Source: Synergistales bacterium (GTDB lineage Bacteria > Synergistota > Synergistia > Synergistales > Aminobacteriaceae). Taken from it: 16,044 nt of DNA. Positions 1 through 7,957 of the stretch are shown piece by piece. How positions within the stretch are numbered: position 1 is the first letter of the stretch; the number at the start of each line of letters is the position of its first letter. The stretch is taken from positions 1-16,044 of the forward strand of contig BNVG01000033.1 in the NCBI GenBank assembly GCA_025997935.1. The letters run 5' to 3'. A program made the position numbers and the translations under genes. Under the pieces are notes generated by a model that was given only the letters and a program-made list of their open reading frames with translations, was not told where the DNA came from and searched no databases.

Positions 1-273
1 ATTTAGCATCTGTCCTCTGATTCTGTAAGAAGCGTAAGTGGTGAAGCGAAGTCCGCGCGCAGGGTCAAAACGGTCTACCGCGCCGATAAGGGCCAGCATA
101 CCCTCCTGAATCAAATCCTGCTTCAAAGACTGATGAACCCTCAATTTTCCCGCAAACCAAAAAACAAGCGGCCTGTAAGCCACTATCAACTCAGCCCTCG
201 CGTCTATGTCGCCGAGCTTGCAGTTTGCCCAGAGGCTGTCTTCTAATTCGGCGTTCACCAAGTCGCTCCCCAT
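1..273 (-). CDS. RNA polymerase sigma factor, sigma-70 family (FliA/WhiG-like), N-terminal part
   Basis: Partial gene: 91 codons are visible and the rest lies beyond base 1. Reading the minus strand from the ATG at 273 gives [15 protein letters not shown], then a region-2 block of a sigma-70 factor: [19 protein letters not shown], followed by [14 protein letters not shown]. That block is the core-binding and -10 recognition helix set, and the RIRG ending is typical of the sigma-28 (FliA/SigD/WhiG) branch. The start is supported by a GTGAGGG Shine-Dalgarno a few bases upstream, which lies inside the end of the preceding phosphatase gene. The start follows that gene's stop by four bases, so translation is probably coupled. 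Regions 3 and 4 are not visible, so the exact subfamily and target promoters (motility or otherwise) cannot be decided. Confidence 0.85.
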   Translation of the reverse strand, partial: MGSDLVNAELEDSLWANCKLGDIDARAELIVAYRPLVFWFAGKLRVHQSLKQDLIQEGMLALIGAVDRFDPARGLRFTTYASYRIRGQMLN

Positions 274-277
274 GCCC

Positions 278-1003
278 TCACCATACCGGCAACGTCGCGC
301 CAGAAGGGAAATCGTCCCTCAGATGGAAGTGGTCGTTCACAAAATCTAAGGAGACTTTATCGTTTTTTATCCTGACGCCTGACATACAACAGTTGCCTAA
401 TCTGATGTTCCATACGGTGTGAGGGTCAAACCCAAGCAACAGCGCGTAAATAACCCTGATTGCCCCTCCGTGAGATATTACAGCGACGCTGTTGTGTTCT
501 GAATTAAGGACAATATCAAGGCCGTTTGTCACCCTCTCCGCGAGATCTCCCCATGTCTCGGCGTCGTTTGGCATGTTGAAAAACGGGTCTTCAAACCATT
601 TGCTCAGGGTGTCGGCGCACCGCTCCTTTAGTCCCGGGATATGTTCCCCTTCCCATTTTCCAAAATGAGCCTCGGTAAATTCGTCGATAATTATAGGCGT
701 TTTGTTCGTTTGATATGAGGCGATTATCTCCGCCGTCCGCCGCGCGCGAGCGAGCGGGCTGGTGTAAACGGCGTCAAGATGACACGACGCGAGTCTCTTA
801 GCGGTCTTTTCGGCCTGCATCACCCCCATCTCGTCAAGGGGCACGTCGCTCCTTCCTTGAAAGCGCTGCGCGTCGTTCCACGCGGTTTGCCCGTGCCGTA
901 CTAAAATTATTTTTTTATCAATTATTTTTTTATCTTTGAAAATTTCGCGCTGAAAAGGAGACGAGGACAAAGTTAAACACACCCCTTTCTGTTTTGGGTT
1001 CAC
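278..1003 (-). CDS. Histidine phosphatase family protein (phosphoglycerate mutase-like, CobC-like)
   Basis: A member of the branch-1 histidine phosphatase superfamily, which removes phosphate from small phosphometabolites through a phosphohistidine. The RHG motif ([11 protein letters not shown], catalytic His about residue 37), the [11 protein letters not shown] arginine segment near residue 86, the EAHFGKWEG acid motif near 111 and the second histidine in VISHGG near 178 are all present, so it should be active. The EAHFGKWEG form is common in alpha-ribazole phosphatase (CobC) but also in broad-specificity members, so the substrate is not assigned. The longest frame opens with GTG at 1003 and gives 241 residues, about 30 more before RHG than usual. 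No strong ribosome site precedes it. A TTG a few codons in, preceded by GGGG, is an alternative start. The sigma-factor gene follows within four bases on the same strand. Confidence 0.88.
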   Translation of the reverse strand: MNPKQKGVCLTLSSSPFQREIFKDKKIIDKKIILVRHGQTAWNDAQRFQGRSDVPLDEMGVMQAEKTAKRLASCHLDAVYTSPLARARRTAEIIASYQTNKTPIIIDEFTEAHFGKWEGEHIPGLKERCADTLSKWFEDPFFNMPNDAETWGDLAERVTNGLDIVLNSEHNSVAVISHGGAIRVIYALLLGFDPHTVWNIRLGNCCMSGVRIKNDKVSLDFVNDHFHLRDDFPSGATLPVW

Positions 1004-1173
1004 CCGGCTAAAAATTATTTATGTTACTATTACAGAGAAATTAAAAATTAGATTTTTATTTTCTGATTTTCTTTTTAATATTTTTTTATTTTTTCTTTCA
1101 GTTTGGAATTATAGCATGAAGACGTTGCAGTCGGGCGAGTATGTTGCTAAACTCTCAGGTGAGGTGGTACGCG
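1004..1173. promoter_or_regulatory. AT-rich divergent intergenic region, probable promoters for both directions
   Basis: This gap separates the minus-strand phosphatase from the plus-strand membrane-protein gene, so it must carry start signals for at least one direction. Bases about 1010-1110 are very AT-rich with several runs of T on the plus strand, unlike the GC-richer coding DNA around it. I could not fix a -35/-10 pair with confidence on either strand. TAATAG near 1033 on the minus strand is one possible -10. The assignment rests on gene orientation and base composition only. Confidence 0.4.
1157..1167 (+). promoter_or_regulatory. Ribosome binding site deciding the start at 1174
   Basis: AGGTGAGGTGG lies six bases before the ATG at 1174 and favours that start over the in-frame ATG at 1141, which has no comparable purine tract before it. 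Confidence 0.65.
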
Positions 1174-2892
1174 ATGAGGAAAGTTTTGGAGGCTTGGCTT
1201 AGAGGGGATATGCCGTCAGCGTTGGGCGGAAGAACAAGGGATGGCCTGTCCGCGTCTCTTGAGCTTCCTGTCGCGCCATACATTCCTGTCGCGCCCGCTC
1301 TTTCCGTAGCGCCCATCCCTCCCGTTACGACTGTCTTTCCCGTAGCGCCTGTCGTGCATATCGAACCTGTCCGGGAGCCCGAAATAATCCCCGAGTCCGA
1401 GCCTATCATCGAGCCTGAGCCTGAAATAATTCCCGCGTCTGAGCCCGAGACGATTTTTGAACCTGAACCGGAACCTGAGCCGGAGCTGGAACCGGAACCT
1501 GAGATAGAACTGACCCCGGAGTTTGAACCGGAGCCAATGCCGGAGCCCGAAATAATCCCTGAGTCGGAGCCTACCCCTGAGCCTACCCCTGAGCCTGAAC
1601 CTGAGTCTGAAAAAACTCCTGAGCCTGAGCCGGAAACAATACCCGAGCCCGAGACGATTCTTGAACCTGAGCCTGACACAGAATACAAATCAACTCAGAG
1701 CGAAGAGGAGATTGAACTTGCGCGCTTTGCGGAAAAGCTGAGGAGTGTCGAGAAAACGCGGCTTGCCGCCTCGCAAAACAGAACTCATGGCATACGCGAA
1801 AGGCATAAGCGCCTTGTCGTTCTGGTGGGCATAGTCCTGTTTATCGCGGTGTCGTCGTTCGTTCTCTATAAGCAGCTGAGCGCCGCCGGTTCAGCCGACC
1901 CGGTAAGTCTGATAGAAAAACCGCAAGAATTTTCTGAGGGTTTTGCGGAGCCGATTATCTCGGTTGATTTGGCTGACTCCGCTGATCTTGAAGAAGACTC
2001 CACGCATATCTTGTCCGTTGACTTGCCAGTTGATCCGTCCGTTGACCTGTCCGCCGATTTATCGGCCGATCTGTCCGTTGACCTGTCCGCTGGTTTATCG
2101 ACTGACTTATCCGCGCGTTACGAGCCCGTACCGCCCGTAACGCCCGCGTCTATCGACAAACCGGCGGTTGTCTTGTCGAGTTCACCCGACGTATCTCCGG
2201 CTCCGCAAACTAAAATCAAAACCACTAAAGAAGTCAAAGCCAAGCCCAAGGTTGAATCCAAAGCAAAGTCTAAACCTCAATCTAAACCTAAGGCCAAGCC
2301 AAAGACTAAGACACCCGCGAAGAGCTCCAAATCTTCGTCTCGCACAAAGACGGAGTCCGCGCTTCTTCCTCCGGCAAAGACAACGGTCGCGGAGATGCCC
2401 GTTCAGACACCCGCGCCTGTCGCGCCTGCTACTGCAAGCGAGCCTGTGCTTACCGTGATGAGGTCGGAGCTTTACAAGGTCGGAGCCGCCCGATTTCAAA
2501 ACGGGGAGATTCTCTTGGCTTTTCGGGCGTTTATGGCCTGCCTCCATTCAGAGGAAAGGGACGCGTTGCCCAGCGTGACGCGTTTAGATGACGTTTTAGA
2601 CGCCCTTGACGTAAACGCCATTGTGAGAAGCGCCGCTCGCGGCGGCGGCAACGCGAGCAACGACAACGATGATGCGCCCATCCTCGAAATTTATCTCTCG
2701 CAATCGATACACCTGAATCCAGGCGACAAAAATCTTTACCTGAGCCTACTCCTGACGGGTTCACAGGCAGGGCTTGACGGGCGCGCCATGCGTACGCTCC
2801 TGTCCGATATTCACTATCACGCAAAAAGTCGCTACACGCCGGTTTTGTCGGAAGACAACGCGGAATCTATACAGGAACAAAATTTGTTATAA
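1174..2892 (+). CDS. Large low-complexity single-pass membrane protein of unknown function
   Basis: I do not recognise a family for this 572-residue protein. From the ATG at 1174 it has a short N-terminal head, then a proline/glutamate-rich segment (about residues 65-170) made of EPEPEP-like repeats. A charged segment and one clear transmembrane helix follow (about 214-233, [17 protein letters not shown]), preceded by basic residues, which suggests the N-terminus is inside the cell. After the helix come a (V/A)DLS tetrapeptide repeat (about 280-312), a lysine/proline/serine-rich stretch (about 347-393) and a more ordered C-terminal domain of about 120 residues from [19 protein letters not shown], perhaps helical and TPR-like. 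The layout resembles envelope-spanning tether proteins, with acidic inside, basic outside and a C-terminal module, but this is inference. It lies 20 bases upstream of the LUD-domain gene and may share its transcript. An in-frame ATG at 1141 would add 11 residues. Confidence 0.75.
   Translation: MRKVLEAWLRGDMPSALGGRTRDGLSASLELPVAPYIPVAPALSVAPIPPVTTVFPVAPVVHIEPVREPEIIPESEPIIEPEPEIIPASEPETIFEPEPEPEPELEPEPEIELTPEFEPEPMPEPEIIPESEPTPEPTPEPEPESEKTPEPEPETIPEPETILEPEPDTEYKSTQSEEEIELARFAEKLRSVEKTRLAASQNRTHGIRERHKRLVVLVGIVLFIAVSSFVLYKQLSAAGSADPVSLIEKPQEFSEGFAEPIISVDLADSADLEEDSTHILSVDLPVDPSVDLSADLSADLSVDLSAGLSTDLSARYEPVPPVTPASIDKPAVVLSSSPDVSPAPQTKIKTTKEVKAKPKVESKAKSKPQSKPKAKPKTKTPAKSSKSSSRTKTESALLPPAKTTVAEMPVQTPAPVAPATASEPVLTVMRSELYKVGAARFQNGEILLAFRAFMACLHSEERDALPSVTRLDDVLDALDVNAIVRSAARGGGNASNDNDDAPILEIYLSQSIHLNPGDKNLYLSLLLTGSQAGLDGRAMRTLLSDIHYHAKSRYTPVLSEDNAESIQEQNLL
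1366..1680 (+). repeat. Coding Pro-Glu hexanucleotide repeat tract
   Basis: Degenerate tandem GAG-CCT/GAA-CCG type units encode an acidic Pro-Glu repeat. The third positions vary (CCT, CCG, CCC; GAG, GAA), so the peptide pattern is better kept than the DNA pattern. Confidence 0.8.
2023..2115 (+). repeat. Coding 12-base repeat, (V/A)DLS tetrapeptides
   Basis: About seven imperfect copies of a 12-base unit of the form GTT-GAC-CTG-TCC or GCC-GAT-TTA-TCG encode [13 protein letters not shown] repeats in the presumed extracytoplasmic part of the membrane protein. Two neighbouring units are close DNA copies, which suggests expansion by slippage or recombination. Confidence 0.75.
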
Positions 2893-2899
2893 CTAAAAT

Positions 2900-2904
2900 G
2901 GAGG
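2900..2904 (+). promoter_or_regulatory. Ribosome binding site deciding the start at 2913
   Basis: A perfect GGAGG stands eight bases before the ATG at 2913. The in-frame ATG at 2898 overlaps this site and has no ribosome site of its own. Confidence 0.75.
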
Positions 2905-2912
2905 TTTTGAAA

Positions 2913-3563
2913 ATGGCAGGACAGTTTGACGAAGCTCGCGCCAAGGCGAGCAAGGTTTTGGGGGAATCGGTAGTAAAGGAGCTCGCGGGCAAAGGGTATG
3001 AGGCTGAATACGTAGCGTCAAAAGAAGAAGCTCTCGCGGCGGTTCTGAAGCTAATCCCGTCAGGCGCGTCGGTTGGCGTGCCGGGGACTGTGACGATACG
3101 AGAGATAGGCGCTATGGAGAAACTCGCGGAGCGCGGATGTAAAATATATCAGCATTGGAATCCATCCTTGACGCCTGCGGAGAGAGGGCAGGTTTTGGCC
3201 GACGAGAACGCCGCCGACTACTTCCTGACAAGCTCAAACGCCATTACGCGAGACGGAAAACTCGTCAACATCGACGGCAACGGCAACCGGGTCAGCGGTA
3301 TGGCCTGGGGCCGAAGTCCGATAATCTACGTCATAGGCATCAACAAAGTCACGGCCAACTTAGACGAGGCCATATCGCGCGCGAGGGGAGCGGCAATACC
3401 TAACGTGTTGCGCCTCAACGGAAGCACGCCCTGCTCTCAGGCAGGTCACTGCGTCGATTGCAATTCCCCGGCTCGTATATGCAACGCGCTGTTAATTATG
3501 GAAAGAGCCGCGGGCGGACGCAAGAGCCACGTCATTATCGTCGGCGAGAATTTGGGATTTTAG
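2913..3563 (+). CDS. LUD-domain protein (LutC/YkgG/DUF162-like)
   Basis: A 216-residue LUD (lactate utilization) domain protein. Recognisable blocks are the N-terminal KASKVLGESVVKELAGKGYEAEYV helix-strand pair, SVGVPGTVTIREIGAME, the FLTSSNAITRDGKLVNIDG core, and WGRSPIIYVIGINKV. The C-terminal TPCSQAGHCVDCNSPARIC segment has four cysteines (about 174, 180, 183 and 190), as in the stand-alone DUF162 branch, and might bind metal or take part in redox chemistry. In lactate-oxidising bacteria LUD proteins work with LutA and LutB, but neither partner is here, so a role in lactate oxidation should not be assumed. Stand-alone members are common in anaerobes and their role is poorly known. The start at 2913 is set by the ribosome site. 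The asparaginase-like gene begins 17 bases after the stop, suggesting co-expression. Confidence 0.88.
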   Translation: MAGQFDEARAKASKVLGESVVKELAGKGYEAEYVASKEEALAAVLKLIPSGASVGVPGTVTIREIGAMEKLAERGCKIYQHWNPSLTPAERGQVLADENAADYFLTSSNAITRDGKLVNIDGNGNRVSGMAWGRSPIIYVIGINKVTANLDEAISRARGAAIPNVLRLNGSTPCSQAGHCVDCNSPARICNALLIMERAAGGRKSHVIIVGENLGF

Positions 3564-3580
3564 ATTCCCAAGGAGAGAAA

Positions 3581-4576
3581 GTGTCAAACAGAGATAAGAT
3601 CGCATTGATTTTCGCGGGAGGGCAGATAATTCTTAAATGTCTGTCCGAGGAGCAAGATACAGCGCCTCTTGAAAACGAGGAAATTCTGGCCATCTTGCCT
3701 GGAAAAACCAGAGAAGCGGTGTTTGTTGTCGATTGGAGTCGGCAGCCTATTTCGCATTACACGCTTCGTATGTGCGGAGATCTGATTCAATTAGCCGGAA
3801 GGCAAATTGAGGAGGGAGCCGCCGGGGTTGTTATGACCTGCGGGACTCAGTGTTTGGCGGAGCTGGCCTACTTTGCCGACCTTATTTGGAGCTATCCGCA
3901 GCCCCTCATACTTACTTCTTCAATAAACTACGCAAACTCGCACGGCTCCGAAACCGCTCTGCATATAAAGCAGGCGGTCAAAGCCGCCTCTTCGCAGGGG
4001 TGTTGGGGACAGGGCGCTCTTGTATGCACACAGGACGCGCTTTATGCCGCAAGAGAAGTGTCTCTCGTCTCAAACTATACCCGCGCCGGGTGCGTAGCCC
4101 TCTCTTATGGCCCTGTGGCGGAGTTTTTTGAGCCGAGCGGTTGTTTGATATTTCGCCGCTCCCCTCACAGGGGAAAAACATTGGATATAAAAACCATACC
4201 GGCCCGCCACGTCGAGATCTTAGACGCGTCTCTGGGCGGCGGCGATATCGTGTTCAGCGCGCTTGTGGAAAACCGCGCCGAGGACTTGGACGGACTCGTC
4301 ATATCCGCGTTTGGGGGAGGGGATATTCCGCCGTCGTGGGTTCCGCTTTTGCGAAAGATAATGCGCGCCAATACGCCTATTGTATTAGCGTCATGTTGCG
4401 CTATGGGACGCGTTCAGGCGGGATCTGAATTTGAGGGTAGCGCCAGACATATTTTGGAGATGGGCCTGATCAGCGCCGGCACTCTGACGCCCCATCAAGC
4501 CCGCATAAAACTTGCCGTCGGGATTGGCGCTGAGATGACAGGACAGGCGTTGCGTGAGTATATGCTTGATGAATAA
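3581..4576 (+). CDS. Asparaginase/glutaminase-family protein with altered catalytic residues
   Basis: 331 residues from a GTG start with AAGGAGAG four bases upstream; this is the usual length for type I/II L-asparaginases. The fold markers are clear: N-terminal LIFAGGQII (the GGTI loop), GVVMTCGTQCLAE (the HGTDTMEE loop), ILTSSINYANSHGSETALH (the usual TGxMRP/SDG segment), DALYAAREVS, and the C-terminal DGLVISAFGGGDIPPSW and IVLASCCAMGRV blocks. Several catalytic residues differ, judged by motif alignment. The first nucleophile Thr in GGT is Gln15, the Asp of the TD pair is Gln90, and the Lys of VTK is Leu162, while Thr89 remains. The protein is therefore unlikely to hydrolyse asparagine in the standard way. 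It may act on another substrate or be a binding or regulatory pseudoenzyme. The frame is intact and the fold core is conserved, so this does not look like decay. Confidence 0.8.
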   Translation: MSNRDKIALIFAGGQIILKCLSEEQDTAPLENEEILAILPGKTREAVFVVDWSRQPISHYTLRMCGDLIQLAGRQIEEGAAGVVMTCGTQCLAELAYFADLIWSYPQPLILTSSINYANSHGSETALHIKQAVKAASSQGCWGQGALVCTQDALYAAREVSLVSNYTRAGCVALSYGPVAEFFEPSGCLIFRRSPHRGKTLDIKTIPARHVEILDASLGGGDIVFSALVENRAEDLDGLVISAFGGGDIPPSWVPLLRKIMRANTPIVLASCCAMGRVQAGSEFEGSARHILEMGLISAGTLTPHQARIKLAVGIGAEMTGQALREYMLDE

Positions 4577-4600
4577 ACACGAGGATAAGGTGATGAAACC

Positions 4601-5932
4601 GTGCCGATAGTAGCCGTCGTTGGAAGACCTAACGTCGGGAAGTCGTCCCTCTTCAACAGAATGGTCGGGCGGCGCGAGGCGATAGTCGACGATAGGCCGG
4701 GAGTGACCAGAGACAGGCTTTACGGCGAGGTTGCGTGGAGAGAGCGTGAGTTCTACGCCATCGATACTGGGGGCATTTTGGGGGAGGAGACCTCTTTCAG
4801 CGCGGGCATAGAAGAGCACGTAAGGCAGGCTATCTCTGAATGCGATTTGGCCGTCATGGTCATAGACGGCATAATGGGGGTGACGCCGCCGGACGAGGCT
4901 GTGGCTGACCTTTTGCGCCGTTCTCGTCGCCCCGTGGTCGTCGTGGTAAATAAAATAGACGACCCTAAGCACGAGGCGCGCGTAGCCGACGCTTACTCCT
5001 TGGGGTTTGAGGATGTAATAGGCCTAAGCGCCCTGCACAAGCGCAACATAGACGAGCTTTTGGATAAAATCGTGTCGATTTTGCCCGATATTCCAGACGA
5101 GCGTAGCGAGGACGAAATCAGAGTTTCCATCGTGGGGCGTCCCAACGTCGGAAAATCCAGCCTCCTGAACAGGCTTGCCAAAGAAGAACGCTCGCTCGTC
5201 AGTCCCATAGCGGGGACGACGCGCGACCCGGTTGACACGTCCGTCACGCTCGATGGGCGCTCATTCAAGCTCGTCGATACCGCCGGCTTGCGTAAAAGGG
5301 CGCGCATGGACTCCGACGTGGAATACTACTCGTTTGTGAGGACTTTAACCGCGGTAGACCGTTCGGACGTGGCGTTGTTGCTCATGGACGCGGACGACCC
5401 CTGTACCGATTCGGATAAAAAGATAGCCGCTCACGTCGTGAAAAAAGGGCGCGGACTTGTGCTTGTTCTTAATAAGTGGGACTTGGTATCCACAAAGGGA
5501 AATCCGGGCGACAAGATGACGGCCAAGATACGAGATGAAATGCCGTTTTTGCCCTGGGCGCCTATTTTATTTTCGTCGGCGTTGAACGGACGCGGCGTTC
5601 AGAAAATAGCATCCTGTGTTATATCCGTGTTCGAGAACCGCCGCCACCGCATACCGACAAACGCTCTGAATCGCCTAATGCGCGATATTTTGGCGTTCGA
5701 TCGCTTGCCGTCCAACAAACGCGGAAAGGCCCTGAAAGTTTACTATTGCCTCCAGTCCGATATAGAGCCTCCTACGTTCGTGTTTTTTGTCAACGACCCC
5801 GACATAGTAGACAGTTCTTTCGAGAACCATATCTTGAAAGAATTGAGGACGCTCGGCGCGGCGACGGACAGCGACTTCGCCGGGAGTCCCATACGCATAT
5901 ATTGGCGCGGTAAAAATGAAAAGGACGAGTGA
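4601..5932 (+). CDS. der: Ribosome biogenesis GTPase Der (EngA)
   Basis: 443 residues with the diagnostic double GTPase layout. Domain 1 has G1 GRPNVGKS (8-15), RPGVTRD (switch I), DTGG (G3) and NKID (G4). Domain 2, from about residue 170, repeats GRPNVGKS, AGTTRD, DTAG and NKWD. A C-terminal KH-like domain follows (from about 350, including NRLMRDILAF and KVYYCLQSD). Der is an essential bacterial protein that helps mature the 50S ribosomal subunit. The GTG start is taken because the P-loop strand begins right after it (VPIVAVVGRP) and AAGG lies a suitable distance upstream. The stop is four bases from the next start, so it is probably co-transcribed with the amidohydrolase. All nucleotide-binding motifs appear intact. 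Confidence 0.97.
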   Translation: MPIVAVVGRPNVGKSSLFNRMVGRREAIVDDRPGVTRDRLYGEVAWREREFYAIDTGGILGEETSFSAGIEEHVRQAISECDLAVMVIDGIMGVTPPDEAVADLLRRSRRPVVVVVNKIDDPKHEARVADAYSLGFEDVIGLSALHKRNIDELLDKIVSILPDIPDERSEDEIRVSIVGRPNVGKSSLLNRLAKEERSLVSPIAGTTRDPVDTSVTLDGRSFKLVDTAGLRKRARMDSDVEYYSFVRTLTAVDRSDVALLLMDADDPCTDSDKKIAAHVVKKGRGLVLVLNKWDLVSTKGNPGDKMTAKIRDEMPFLPWAPILFSSALNGRGVQKIASCVISVFENRRHRIPTNALNRLMRDILAFDRLPSNKRGKALKVYYCLQSDIEPPTFVFFVNDPDIVDSSFENHILKELRTLGAATDSDFAGSPIRIYWRGKNEKDE

Positions 5933-5936
5933 GTAA

Positions 5937-7112
5937 ATGGATATAGCAAAACGGGCTAAAGAACTATCCGCCGATATAGTGTCCTTGAGGCGCGAGCTTC
6001 ACGCTTGCCCGGAGGTTGACCACGAACTACCCTTGACTGAAAGCGTGGTCGTTCGGGAGCTTGCCAAACTTGGGCTTGACGACATAAAGTCGAATCAGGG
6101 AAAGAAACACGGGGTTTTCGCCACTTTGAAAGGGAGCCGGGCGGGGAATGTTTTGGCTATAAGAGCCGACATGGACGCCCTTCCCGTAAAAGAAGAGACC
6201 GGTCTGCCGTTCGCCTCGCAAAACGGCTTTATGCACGCCTGTGGACACGACGCCCACGTCGCTATGCTTCTCTCGGTCGCGCGTATTTTGTCCGAACAGC
6301 GCGAGGATTTGCCCGGAACGGTGCGCTTTATCTTTCAGCCGGCCGAGGAGACGGTATACGGAGCGGTTTCGCTGATAGAGAGCGGCGCTCTCGACCATCC
6401 CAAAGTCGACGAAATAATCGCCCTTCACACCGGAAATATCTGGCGCGGCGTAGCGCCCGGCAGAGTCGGTTATCGAGCCGGGGCCATGATGGCCGCGACG
6501 AATGTCTTCAAGATAACGTTGCGCGGTAAGGGCGGACACGGAGCTATGCCGCACCTGACCGTCGACCCCATTGTGATGGCCGCGGAGGTTATATCACAGC
6601 TCCAGACCCTCGTAAGCCGCGAGATAAACCCCTTTGACCCAGCGGTTCTGACCATCGGGAAAATTGAGGGCGGGACGGTGAACAACGTCATCGCCGAAAG
6701 CTGTGAAATGAGAGGGATGTTCAGGACGTTCGACATAAAGGTCGCGGCTTTCCTTGAGGAGCGCGTCATAGCTACGGCCAAAGGGGTAGCTGAGGCTATG
6801 AGAGGAAGCGCCGACGTTGAATTTGTCTCATCGCTTCCCCCCGTCATAAACGACAAGGCCATAACTCTTAAAATGCGCGATATAGTGAACGACGTCTTGG
6901 GCGAGGGTTACGCGCAGGAGCTGGAGTTTCCTTCTTCGGGAGCCGAGGACTTCGCTATATATCTTCAAAAAATACCGGGCGCGTTTTTCTTTCACAGCGC
7001 GGCCTTGGGCGGGGAGCGCGACTATCCGCACCATAACCCTAAGTTCGATATAGACGAGTCCGTCCTCTGGACGGGCGCGGCGTCCCTTGCGGCTTACGCC
7101 TTGCAAAGATAA
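5937..7112 (+). CDS. M20 family amidohydrolase / N-acyl amino acid hydrolase (HipO/YxeP-like)
   Basis: A 391-residue metal-dependent amidohydrolase of peptidase family M20D, the group that includes hippurate hydrolase, N-acetyl-diaminopimelate deacetylase and IAA-amino acid hydrolases. Metal ligands and signatures are present: RADMDALPVKEETGLPF, MHACGHDAH (Cys102, His104), QPAEE (Glu137 and Glu138, the second pairing with the metal site), ALHTGN (His164), the dimerisation-domain GKGGHGAMPH block, and C-terminal SSGAEDFAIY and PHHNPKFDID. No signal peptide is visible, so it acts in the cytoplasm, probably releasing an amino acid from an N-acyl or short peptide substrate. The substrate cannot be told from the sequence. 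The start follows the der stop closely, with GTGAG as the nearby purine tract. The gene ends 94 bases before the hydrogenase operon. Confidence 0.93.
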   Translation: MDIAKRAKELSADIVSLRRELHACPEVDHELPLTESVVVRELAKLGLDDIKSNQGKKHGVFATLKGSRAGNVLAIRADMDALPVKEETGLPFASQNGFMHACGHDAHVAMLLSVARILSEQREDLPGTVRFIFQPAEETVYGAVSLIESGALDHPKVDEIIALHTGNIWRGVAPGRVGYRAGAMMAATNVFKITLRGKGGHGAMPHLTVDPIVMAAEVISQLQTLVSREINPFDPAVLTIGKIEGGTVNNVIAESCEMRGMFRTFDIKVAAFLEERVIATAKGVAEAMRGSADVEFVSSLPPVINDKAITLKMRDIVNDVLGEGYAQELEFPSSGAEDFAIYLQKIPGAFFFHSAALGGERDYPHHNPKFDIDESVLWTGAASLAAYALQR

Positions 7113-7140
7113 TTTCAAGTTTTGTCAAAGAGATTTGTGA

Positions 7141-7172
7141 TTTACAAAAAACAGTCTTAGCGGTAGTATAAA
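7141..7172 (+). promoter_or_regulatory. Possible sigma-70-type promoter for the mbh operon
   Basis: In the 94-base gap before mbhA, TTTACA (7141-7146) could be a -35 element. TAGTAT (7164-7169, 17-base spacer) or the overlapping TATAAA (7167-7172) could be the -10. The position fits a short leader before the ribosome site ACAGGAGGG just upstream of 7207. No hairpin terminator for the preceding gene is evident here, so read-through is also possible. Confidence 0.4.
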
Positions 7173-7206
7173 ATTTGCTTGCAATAACCAGACAGGAGGG
7201 AAAAAT

Positions 7207-7692
7207 ATGTTCGTGTTTGTGGTTTCTTTCTTTACGTACTTGCTCTTCTCCTGGTCGGGTAGCATGAGTATACAGGAGGTGACGATCGCGTTTGCTTTGG
7301 CGGTCGTCATTTCTTTCGTAAGCTCGGGCTCGCCCGGCTCCGGCGGTTTTTGGAATACGAAGGGGCTCAGCTTACGGAGGTGGTGGGATTTTCTTTATTA
7401 CATATTTGGGCCTTTCGCGATGGGGTTAGCTCAGGCCAACTGGGATGTGGCGAAGCGCGTTATAAGCGGACGAATCAACCCCGGCATAGTCAAGTTCGAC
7501 CCGCACCTCAAGACGAGCCACGGGCGCATGATGCTCGCTAACTCCATCACGCTGACGCCAGGTACGCTCACGGTAGACGTCGATGACAACGGTGTTTTTT
7601 ACATTCACGCCCTTAACCTCACATCTCTCACCCCCACTGAGGAGGATATATGCGGAGTGTTCGGGCAATGGACGAGGAGGATTACGGAATGA
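7207..7692 (+). CDS. mbhA: Membrane-bound hydrogenase subunit A, MrpE/MnhE-like
   Basis: 161 residues, the usual size for MrpE (PF01899). Two or three N-terminal membrane helices (about 1-18, 22-40 and 60-80) lead into a cytoplasmic domain with the family block NSITLTPGTLTVDVD and YIHALN. In Mrp antiporters and Mbh hydrogenases this subunit is part of the sodium-handling module. A strong CAGGAGGG site precedes the ATG. It is the first gene of the operon and its stop overlaps the start of mbhB in an ATGA, implying coupled translation. The name rests on the MrpE homology plus the hydrogenase context. Confidence 0.92.
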   Translation: MFVFVVSFFTYLLFSWSGSMSIQEVTIAFALAVVISFVSSGSPGSGGFWNTKGLSLRRWWDFLYYIFGPFAMGLAQANWDVAKRVISGRINPGIVKFDPHLKTSHGRMMLANSITLTPGTLTVDVDDNGVFYIHALNLTSLTPTEEDICGVFGQWTRRITE

Positions 7693-7955
7693 ACCTCAGT
7701 CAATGTTTTTTTATGGGCGCGGCGTTCATAATGGGCGTTTTGATGGTGGCTCTTATTCCGCGCCTTATCAGCGGACCCACGACGGCTGACCGCTTAGTCG
7801 CCCAGGACGTCATCAATACCCTTGTGTCTGGAATAATGTTGCTCTTGGGCGCGGCATACGACTCGGTCGTTATGGTTGACGTGGCTATTGTCTATATGGC
7901 GCTCTCTTTCGTAAGCGGGCTCTACTTCGCGCGTAACTTGGAAGGGGGAATGTAA
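7689..7955 (+). CDS. mbhB: Membrane-bound hydrogenase subunit B, MrpF/MnhF-like
   Basis: 88 residues with three predicted membrane helices and the MrpF signature GPTTADRLVAQDV, followed by MVDVAIVYMALSFVSGLYFAR. Part of the Mrp-like cation-translocation module. The ATG at 7689 is chosen over an upstream in-frame start at 7650 because GAGGAGG stands eight bases before it. It also overlaps the mbhA stop in an ATGA, and the protein then begins directly at the first helix, as in other MrpF proteins. Two bases separate its stop from the mbhC start. Confidence 0.92.
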   Translation: MNLSQCFFMGAAFIMGVLMVALIPRLISGPTTADRLVAQDVINTLVSGIMLLLGAAYDSVVMVDVAIVYMALSFVSGLYFARNLEGGM

Positions 7956-7957
7956 GG

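Noticed and set aside
1155..1688. 177-codon minus-strand frame rich in Gly-Ser
   Set aside because: It is the complement of the Pro-Glu repeat of the membrane-protein gene; the GSGSG pattern is forced by the repeated codons and there is no supporting start signal.
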